A DNA stretch of 64,000 nucleotides, from the NCBI GenBank assembly GCA_009617715.1, contig VTFK01000008.1, forward strand, positions 3,100,001 to 3,164,000. The letters run 5' to 3'. Below, in pieces: positions 56,841-64,000 of this stretch. Origin of the DNA: Plectrocnemia conspersa (lineage: Eukaryota; Arthropoda; Insecta; Trichoptera; Polycentropodidae). The notes under the pieces are model-generated. The model worked only from the letters and a program-made list of their open reading frames with translations. It made no database searches and was not told the DNA's origin. The position numbers and the translations under genes are program-made. How positions within the stretch are numbered: the stretch's first letter is position 1; every line of letters starts with the position of its first letter.

Positions 56841-57089
56841 ATTCTTAAAAAAAGTAAAAACCGACCTCAAATAATGAATCTGAACTAAACTAGTTGTTTG
56901 AGATGTACCTTTATACTGATGTATTTCAGGTATATAAGTTCCTTTAGCCCATTTTTATACATATTATACAATTGCCTTCAAAAGCACTCACGTTCTAGGT
57001 AGTACTTTCACAATAAACATTATTATTCAAAGATAGGGTTAAAATTTGTTTGCAAATTATTGTAGACTTTATTGTTTTTTGAACGTTTA
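56841..57089. other. AT-rich non-coding stretch
   Basis: No supported feature; an acceptor-like ATGTATTTCAG is followed by GTATAT at about 56929, a weak ratchet-like pair. Confidence 0.4.
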
Positions 57090-57570
57090 AAAAAATTAGA
57101 TATGGGGGAAAATATTCAACGAATGTAAGTTTCAATTGCTTATTCCTAAAATAAAATCTAGAAAAAACAGTCTCGAATTTATCATGGAAATATTTTAAAA
57201 AATATGTCATTTCAGTAAAATCATATCGGAATATATTTTCATCAGTAGATATATGTTTTTAGCGGTGAAAATATAAATTATATGCCAGTTGCTGGTAAAA
57301 TTATATGATTTCAACTTTTCTGTATGTAGTAATATATATAATCACATACTTATCATTATTTATTTATATTCGATGTATAAATTTTGCAGCAAATGTGTAT
57401 TTTTTGGTAAAGATATATTTTCACTAGATAAGTCCAAAAACATTTTCACCATTAGATATATTTCTACTAGCGAAAATATAACTTAAGTGATATGCTAACT
57501 GCGCTAATATGCTGCTCTAAAATCTCAACTCAATTTGACAGTTGCGAAACGTTCATTTGCTGTTTTACCA
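57090..57570. repeat. unclassified dispersed repeat family R1, copy 3
   Basis: Shares AAATATGTCATTTCAGT, GATATATGTTTTTAGCGGTG, TTATTTATATTCGATGTATA and GTTGCGAAACGTTCATTTGC with copies 1 and 2. It breaks off at ACCAGGGCCCGGGTTCGCTC, where a CAGGGCC…GGCCCTG inverted pair (57569-57597) begins. Confidence 0.55.
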
Positions 57571-57880
57571 GGGCCCGGGTTCGCTCTCAGCGGCCCTGTA
57601 AACAATCAAACTGTTTTAATTCCTAATTCGCCTTACCTCTGCTTCATCACAAGGACAGTAGTTTAATGTGACAATGCTCTTCTCGTTTACATTTTTATGT
57701 CACAAAGTCAGAAGCCAAATTTGTGATCGATATAATTAGGTTCAAGAAAGCTTTTCTATTATATTTATAATAAAATAATTTCTAATTAAAATAACAGGTG
57801 TCGAAAATTGCTATACATTATTAACGCCTGCTATGTTATAGCGCTAAATTCACATGAATAAATAATAATCTATTTTGAAA
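57571..57880. other. short non-coding stretch
   Basis: Starts with the CAGGGCC…GGCCCTG hairpin, which is shared in part with 37421-37441. No gene. Confidence 0.45.
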
Positions 57881-58330
57881 ATATTCATAACGTTCGATGA
57901 ATATGATGCGCTACTTTTGAAGCGAAGTGTTGCGTGAAAGTTCGACGACTTTCTATTAACGCGTAACAATTTGTTAATGTCAAAAATAATTCCCTTCGTA
58001 GAAACGTATCCACGTCAATCACTTTATCATTTTCGTGCATCCATTTTGTCAGGCGGCACAATAGAATCCATATTAAATCTGGTGACAACGAAATCGATGC
58101 TCGGTGTCGTAAAAGCGAATGTTTTGGGGTCCGAAACGCGGCCCAGTTCGCGTTGAGGTCGGCCGCATGCGCCTCGCGACCCCTCATCTAGGTCACAGCC
58201 TTCAGGCTCTGGCGGCCGGGGTCAAAGGTCACGGGTAGGTCGGTGCAGCCTCAACGTATATCCACCACCACCCTTCAGCCAGCGCCCTCGTTTTATAGTC
58301 CCGCTGGGTAATAAGACATCGCATTGGTTC
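57881..58330. promoter_or_regulatory. GC-rich island with a DR1 nuclear receptor site
   Basis: The GC-rich core (58125-58270) holds CGGCCGCATGCGCC, an isolated AGGTCA at 58190, and GGGTCA-A-AGGTCA at 58219-58231. Overlapping frames on both strands (61 and 100 codons) have no domain. The compact clustering of hormone-receptor half-sites suggests an enhancer. Confidence 0.45.
58219..58231 (+). promoter_or_regulatory. DR1 nuclear receptor response element
   Basis: GGGTCA and AGGTCA are separated by one A, a near-perfect DR1 element of the kind bound by HNF4 and USP/RXR-type receptors, and the second half with its 5' bases also suits monomeric receptors. Only one base differs from the ideal AGGTCAAAGGTCA. 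Confidence 0.5.
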
Positions 58331-58776
58331 AATACCCCCATAGCATCTGGAGAGACCCCTATTTTTCTTAAACATAAAACTAAATTTTGAAAGCAATTAA
58401 TTAAAGGCTCGAGTGGCTCAACTGCGGTGGTGTTAGGTTAGTTGTTTTTCTTATCGACCGACCCTTAAATGGTGCGTGTGCGATGGATGGATGTGTGAAT
58501 TGAATTGAACAATTATGTAGCTGTACAATTAATTTGTGTTTCTATGAAGTTTATTTTTGTAATGTTATTACATCACATCATTGGAAAGCTTTCAATATTA
58601 TGTTATGTATCAACAAACAATTATATAAAATAAATGAAATGTTACTCGTTACAAATCAATCGATAATAGAATAAACAGACCCTCAAGTTGCAACTTCATT
58701 ATTTAGCGTTTGAGTTATTGCTATAAAAGCTCATAGATATGGGTGAAGTCGACGATTCTGCACCTGCCCCCGCAAC
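58331..58776. other. AT-rich non-coding stretch
   Basis: No supported feature. Confidence 0.5.
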
Positions 58777-58843
58777 TCAGATTCTAGTAATATCGATCAG
58801 AGCCCCGCGGGAGAGGCTCTCACGCCTGACCTATATTACTCTG
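58777..58843. ncRNA. two-stage hairpin, precursor-like
   Basis: AGTAATAT (58786-58793) pairs with ATATTACT (58833-58840), and inside it AGAGCC (58799-58804) pairs with GGCTCT (58815-58820) around a GC-rich loop. CAGA/CTG extend the base. The internal loop is asymmetric (5 against 12 bases), which weakens a microRNA interpretation. It lies in a slightly GC-richer patch. Confidence 0.2.
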
Positions 58844-59465
58844 CTTTCACCGCCTATTCTATTATATGTACTCGTCGTCCTCAGTTCCGTTTGTATACAT
58901 TAGACATCTACTCTAACGTCTGAAAATGGACGCAATTAACGGAATTGGTCTTTGGCTCGTCTCCATTAGATCAAAGCCGATGCGTTTTATGCGATGTCGT
59001 AAATTCTCTAAGCTCCTCTTAGAATTTTTTGTTCGTTTTGGTAGCCAAAATTTTCATGCGTTTGACATTCTTCGAACGACTGAAATAAATCCGTTCTGTT
59101 TGCTTTGAGGTAAAAATGCAGCGCGTCGGTATTGCTCTTCTGTCCATCTGGATGCACGTATTTATGTTTGGCTATTTTAGTGTTTAAAAGCTGACTCTCA
59201 AAGTATAGAATGCAATAAAATAGTCGTTTGTTTCGTATTTGCGTTTTGCGTAATGTGACGATTACAATAACGAGCTGATTTGTAACCGTATCATATGAAG
59301 TCGATTATAACATCGACTTGATTATTATTATAGAAACTAATCGAAAATTTTAACGATGGAATGTTCATATTTCTATTAATTAAATTCTAAAATCATAATC
59401 TAAAGATATACATATGTATGTAGCCGTGATGATCAGAAATATTTAGCTATATTTTACTTACATAT
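58844..59465. other. non-coding stretch
   Basis: Mild GC rise at 58900-59120, then AT-rich. No gene. Confidence 0.5.
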
Positions 59466-59680
59466 TGTATAAATACGTGAAGTTTTCGTAAACTTGTCTG
59501 CGCTTGTAGAATCCGGTCGTCTAAAGATCGAGTAAAGCTCTGAATTTTAGACATCGTAGCTAGATCAGGTTCGACGTGAAGAGAGAAGCGGCTGCACTCT
59601 TCACTCGAGGGTAACTGGTTGAAATCGTTTCGGAAGTTAATTTTGAATGGAAGTGCTGATGAAAGCAAATTTCAAGTTGA
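59466..59680 (+). repeat. unclassified dispersed repeat family R2, copy 2
   Basis: AACTTGTCTGCGCTTGTAGA, ATCCGGTCGTCTAAAG and GAAGAGAGAAGCGGCTGCAC match the reverse complement of 44310-44505. The minus-strand frame of 73 codons (SLDDRILQAQTSLRKLHVF near its end) parallels the frame in copy 1. A donor-like AT|GTAAGT on the minus strand follows at about 59463. Confidence 0.45.
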
Positions 59681-60440
59681 GATTTCATTGCCAGTAGCAA
59701 ATTACGACAATTTTGGGGCGTAATTATATTTGTTTATTTCATCCGTGCTTATCGATAGAATTTGTATATGTAAAGGCTAAACGGGCGTTGGGTTTGCTTT
59801 CAGCTAATCCCTTCTGGATTTAAATGGTAACCTATTTTTTATATTTTGCACAATACTACATAACATAATATTAAAACTGGTGAATGTTTAGGTCTCGTAA
59901 TAAATATAATAGCTCTTTATATTTTATATATGAAGCCAAAAATGATAACTCATTACATCAATAAAACACATTATATCTATAAATGTGTGTCTTACTACTA
60001 TTTTCAGTACTGAGAAATTGACCGAAATAACGTTTCATTATTGATTGTGTCAACGACTTTTCGAATGGTACACCATGCATAATACTTCTATTATATATAT
60101 TATATGTAATACATGCTCTACGAATTACCTCTATTTGGGTCACGGGAGAGTGTAATTTTCCTGAAATGCACTCAATATATCGATGGAAATTGTGCTGTTT
60201 TAGTTGATGAATATATATTTAGTTTTACTGGGATTATCAATAATTATTATAAATGTTATTTTTAGATCCATTGAAGGGGAATGTGTATGATTAACAGTTA
60301 TGAAATATATTTATTTATAACTCAAGCGGGGAAAAAAATCATTGATAAAAATATGCGCATGAAATAAACTCAGAAAAGGAGAGACAAAGAGCTCAGAGAG
60401 ACAATGAAGACAGACGTTTGGGATTCAAGTCAGGCACGAG
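59681..60440. other. AT-rich non-coding stretch
   Basis: No supported feature apart from purine-rich GAGAGACAAAGAGCTCAGAG near 60380. Confidence 0.5.
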
Positions 60441-60445
60441 CTTAG

Positions 60446-60518
60446 AAGGAATGCGAAACGTGGCCCGTAACAGGATGCGAATCCTGCGCCTTATAAAGCG
60501 ACTACATTAGACGGGCCG
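60446..60518 (-). repeat. tRNA-Arg-like pseudogene or SINE head
   Basis: On the minus strand GTCTAATG…TATAAGGCG resembles box A of arginine tRNAs (CCTAATGGATAAGGCG) with an insertion. It is followed by a CAGGA-TTCGCA-TCCTG arm that would present anticodon TCG in a loop one base short, then GTTTCGCATTCC, a degenerate box B. The acceptor ends do not pair as in a working tRNA. A 7-bp GGCCCGT/ACGGGCC stem also forms across the centre. Confidence 0.4.
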
Positions 60519-60599
60519 CAAAACGGTATTTCTTGCATAACGAAACGGTCTATCAAGTTACAAAATAATACAACAGAAAAAAACACACGCATTCGATAG

Positions 60600-60920
60600 A
60601 ACCTATTCTACGAAAAACGAACACAGAGCCCGGTGAAGGTCGGTCAAGTATAATTTTGTTTTGTGTACGAATGACCGGTCGTTTGCCGCAGTCGGGGCAA
60701 TTACACCCCAAAAATCGATAGGGGAACAATTTGAATCTAAAATCGGAACGTATATGGAGTCTTACTTTATATGGTAAGAATTTCGGACAAAACGACCCAC
60801 AAACGAATCAATATGCGAACCTCGTGAAACTTTTCCACGGAAATTTTCTTTTCGATACCGCTATCTGGCGAATCTCAACTCCGGGTAAAAAGTGAATGCA
60901 CAATGTGACCCTTTCCAGAC
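60600..60920. promoter_or_regulatory. GC-richer island
   Basis: Includes AGCCCGGTGAAGGTCGGTCA, GAATGACCGGTCGTTTGCCG and CCGCTATCTGGCGAATC. Palindromic TGACCGGTCG-type motifs suggest a binding-site cluster. No frame of note. Confidence 0.3.
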
Positions 60921-61675
60921 TTTTGATGCGTCTTACATAATAATTTTTGAGACCAAGTACCAGCTATGGTCAAACTTGTGAGGAATGTAGTTTATTCAAT
61001 ATTTAAAAATATTGCTAAACCTTAAAATTCAGACCCACTTAATAAAATTAGAGCTCGAGAATACTAGAGTAACTAATAATAATTAACTATAAATTAGACA
61101 GTCTGATTGTTGGCTTATTTTGGAATCGCGGGAATCGATGCTCATTTTTGATTAGATTAGATTTATGTGATTTAATGTTATATACATATATAATATAAAT
61201 AAGCAAAACAAGATTACTCTTTTTATTTACATATATAAAAAAATGTATATGTATTTTATCTTAATCTATTATTGTCGACGTAAATATTTTGCATTTCTCT
61301 TTTTTGTAATCGTCATGTTTTTTTATTAGAATTTTTCACGGTAATTCATGTATCACTGTCTAAAGAAAAAATCACACAATCAGGTCTTTGACCGTTGAAA
61401 TTAATTCTCTGTAGGAACATCGAACAGGAAAAAAACCTAAATATTTTGGTTGATGAGTCTTATGGTCACTATCTAAATATTGAATCGTAAAAAAATATAT
61501 TTGCTTTTAAAGCAAATATTCTACATTTTTTTCAATAATAACTTATATAAAGTAACAAAACATATATATCGGATTTCGACAACCAAACTGTTAAATCCGG
61601 ATGTTAAAACAAAAATCCGAATGTTTAAAAAAATTACTTTTATTTATTCGTTCTTTAATATTTATTTGAATTTTT
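60921..61675. other. AT-rich non-coding stretch
   Basis: No supported gene; a 70-codon Lys/Ile-rich frame at 61480-61692 is compositional. Confidence 0.5.
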
Positions 61676-61895
61676 TAGGTCAATGTTTCTGACTATTGAC
61701 CTAAAAGACCTGTGTTCGAATCTCATATAGACCTTAGTGCTTTTAAATAAATTCCTATGGTGTCTGGGAAATCGGAGTTAGTGATTATTATATAATTTTA
61801 ATTTCAATCGATCATCACAGATTATGTTTACCTAGATTTTCCCAATTACACGGATGAATATCGTGATGATGAATTAAAATCAGGCTAAGTCGTAC
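61676..61895 (+). repeat. tRNA-derived SINE-like element, best preserved copy
   Basis: The head GACTATTGACCTAAAAGACC, then TGTGTTCGAATCTCATATAG, carries a box B (TGTTCGAATCT). The body reads CGGAGTTAGTGATTATTATA, then TTTCAATCGATCATCACAGA, then CTAGATTTTCCCAATTACAC. Copies at 10483-10745 (minus), 16162-16430 and 40395-40467 share these blocks. Confidence 0.6.
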
Positions 61896-64000
61896 ATATT
61901 AGGTATTGGAAATTCTCTAATAATGAGCTATTTAAATTTAATTAAAAATAAATTACACATTTGCTAGTGCCAATGTCTTTATTTCTATTTGAATTTCGCA
62001 ATTATAAATTGCTAGGGAGGGAGTACTGTGTCGGGGAGTTTTATTTTGCCACAAACTAGGCGGCTCTTTGGCAACACTGATATGGCAGCGGTGAGATCAA
62101 CATATATTTATTTAATGGATCAAAGATTAACGACCAGCGATGCCTCGCCTGCCTGTCTCTTTTATTATTCAGTATAAAGAATGTAATTAACTACTACTAC
62201 AGCGGCTTGTTCTCTATATAATTACCACCCGTCAACATACAGCAATCAAAAGTTAATAATTATTTTAGCGTCTTAGTGCCTTTGATATAAATTATCACAC
62301 TTTTAACATAAAAATTGATCTTTGACATAAAATCTTCTAGGGAGTTTCTTAAATTTTACAGATTTTCTAATATATACGTTCATATAGAAATTAGTAATGT
62401 AGTATTTTGTACTATTTTCTTTAAACTTTCTGTAGAGAAAATTTGATTTTTTTACCTAATACCATAACATAAAAAATATTATTAAAGTTTGTTAAAAACT
62501 TAATTACTTCAGCTGGCATCACTTTAGTATTTTTGCGAATCTGTAGCTTTAATTACAATTTGAAATGCTCAGTTATAAAACTTTTTGATTATATGTACAC
62601 TTCAATTTTACATACAATCTTGAATTTCTAGGGATTTTTAAAAATAATACAGAATCACTAATATTTTATACTGTCATTAAATGCAAAGAAATTAAAATAC
62701 AAATATTTTAATATATAAAATTGTAAATGCTTAATTTAAATTGCTCCTGAAGATTATGAATTATGACACTTTTTATATTTTACTAATAATTTATCATTTT
62801 TAAATGCTGTTTATCTGGCCGTATAGCGAGAATATTTTTTATCCATTCAAATTTAAATGAAAACATAATTCACATGTAGGTAAATATTCACTTAATTTTA
62901 CTTGATTCGCTCCGCGAGAGGAATGAAAATAGAACTTCTGCATTCGCTCGTTTGACCTAAATTATGGCTGGTTGTTAAAATCTATATGATTAAGTCTTCA
63001 TTGGTGCCATATCTTTAATAATCCAAAAAATCGAAATATTTTACTGTTATAATATTATACGTATATACCAACTTTAGCCAAAACATATATATTTCTATAT
63101 ATTATAAATATATTTTGATACTTTTTTAAGATCTTACTTTTGATTGAAATAATTCATGTAAGTGTTAATTTAAAACAGTTCATATATTAAAATATTATTA
63201 TAAACGTCCTGATATATATCGTTAATAAATGTTTAAAATATAATTTATATTCGTTTTATTACGATCATAAACAATGTGCACCAAAGTTATTCTCCTGAAA
63301 ATGCTGAATATTATTACCGGCGAAACGCCGAAAAGAATTATTAGAAAATTCGTATATATATAAATAATATTACAAAAAATATATTAAACGTACAATTTTC
63401 ATACGCCTATAATAATAGCGATTTACACTATTTATGGTAATGCAGATTTTTTTAGGCTATATATTTTTATACACATACATGTATCACGCTATTCTTGCCG
63501 CTATCACGAACACCATCGCGCACCATTTATGTTTTATTATTTTATATTTCATACGTCTAGTCTACTAGCATGTCCGTCGTTAACTCTGCACACGAAAACT
63601 CGTATATGTTTACAAACGACCGTAAATATACCAGCCATAGTCCGCATGTGCACTATAATGCAACGCGTGCGTGGTAGGTACAATGTGAAAAATATATCTC
63701 ATATCGCGGATTGCGATCGTTAAATCGCTTGCGATATATTATTAGAACGTTTATGCGACATTGAGTTATGGTTTAATAAAAATCCATAAATACAACATTA
63801 ATTATGATAATATAATGCAGGTCTATAACCCCTTACAAGGATATGAAGATCTGCTTATAGTATATTGAGCTTTGTCATACTTTTTTGTTCTATGTGTATT
63901 TCTTACTTATATCAAGTAGTCTTAGTATTCTTATCAATCTTCTAGACCTTGCTTTTAAAAATTTAGTCTTATAACTCCAAATTATTATTAATAATGTAAA
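61896..64000. other. AT-rich non-coding stretch to the end of the window
   Basis: About 2.1 kb without a supported gene, splice pair or shared repeat. Slight GC rises occur at 62030-62160, 62900-62960 and 63480-63730. The last contains TATCACGAACACCATCGCGC, which resembles part of the arm of the 5102-5224 element for about 13 bases. Confidence 0.5.

Noticed and set aside
6197..59004. Posterior-Hox-like TTTACGAC sites (near 6197, 27381, 36356, 51412, 58107, 58997) as a Hox-regulated locus
   Set aside because: About two to three are expected by chance at this composition; six is not convincing without conservation or clustering.
1..64000. CRISPR array, prokaryotic operons or ribosome binding sites
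   Set aside because: No regularly spaced repeats or tightly packed frames exist; composition, splice signals and transposons indicate an animal genome.

Overview
This is a 64 kb AT-rich window from a eukaryotic, most likely insect, genome. By eye it is about two-thirds A+T. I find no conventional protein-coding gene. Open frames are short, lack codon structure and mostly lie in GC-richer patches or in decayed transposons. The repeat content is animal-like: mariner, hAT, pogo/Tigger-like and Tc1-like DNA elements, a Jockey-like non-LTR retrotransposon, tRNA-derived SINE-like repeats and a Helitron-like end. I cannot name the order or species from sequence alone.

The best non-transposon signals are splicing and promoter signals. 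Bases 19043-19081 look like a 39-nt (in-frame length) microexon on the + strand, with a strong polypyrimidine tract/AG before it and AAG|GTGAGA after it. At 46379/46380 a polypyrimidine tract ending CAG is directly fused to GTAAGA, the signature of a zero-length recursive splice (ratchet) site, also on +. A TATA-driven first-exon candidate lies at 9424-9526 on +. Taken together these suggest that much of the window is one or more very long introns of a + strand gene, possibly a developmental or neuronal one. This is inference. A weaker minus-strand first-exon candidate is at 23353-23498.

GC-richer islands of 0.2-0.8 kb are scattered through the AT-rich background (near 5.3, 12.3, 14.3, 18.8, 20.0, 23.4, 25.5, 30.5, 36.3, 38.6, 42.4, 45.5, 47.1, 55.8, 58.0 and 60.6 kb). 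They look like enhancers, insulators or promoters: they carry CTCF-like cores (5414, 42409, 55911), a near-perfect DR1 nuclear receptor site (58219), E-boxes, GATA sites and palindromes.

The rest is transposon debris. Notable items are a 688-bp hAT deletion derivative with perfect 8-bp target duplications, an intact transposase C-terminus and a 58-bp perfect palindrome (39515-40202); three independent mariner remnants (15.8, 52.5, 56.6 kb); a pogo-like remnant (11.3-11.8 kb); several MITEs with clear terminal inverted repeats (5.1, 26.2, 34.7, 49.9, 53.9 kb); and two dispersed repeat families I could not classify (R1 at 6.6, 20.7, 36.9 and 57.1 kb; R2 at 44.3, 47.8 and 59.5 kb).
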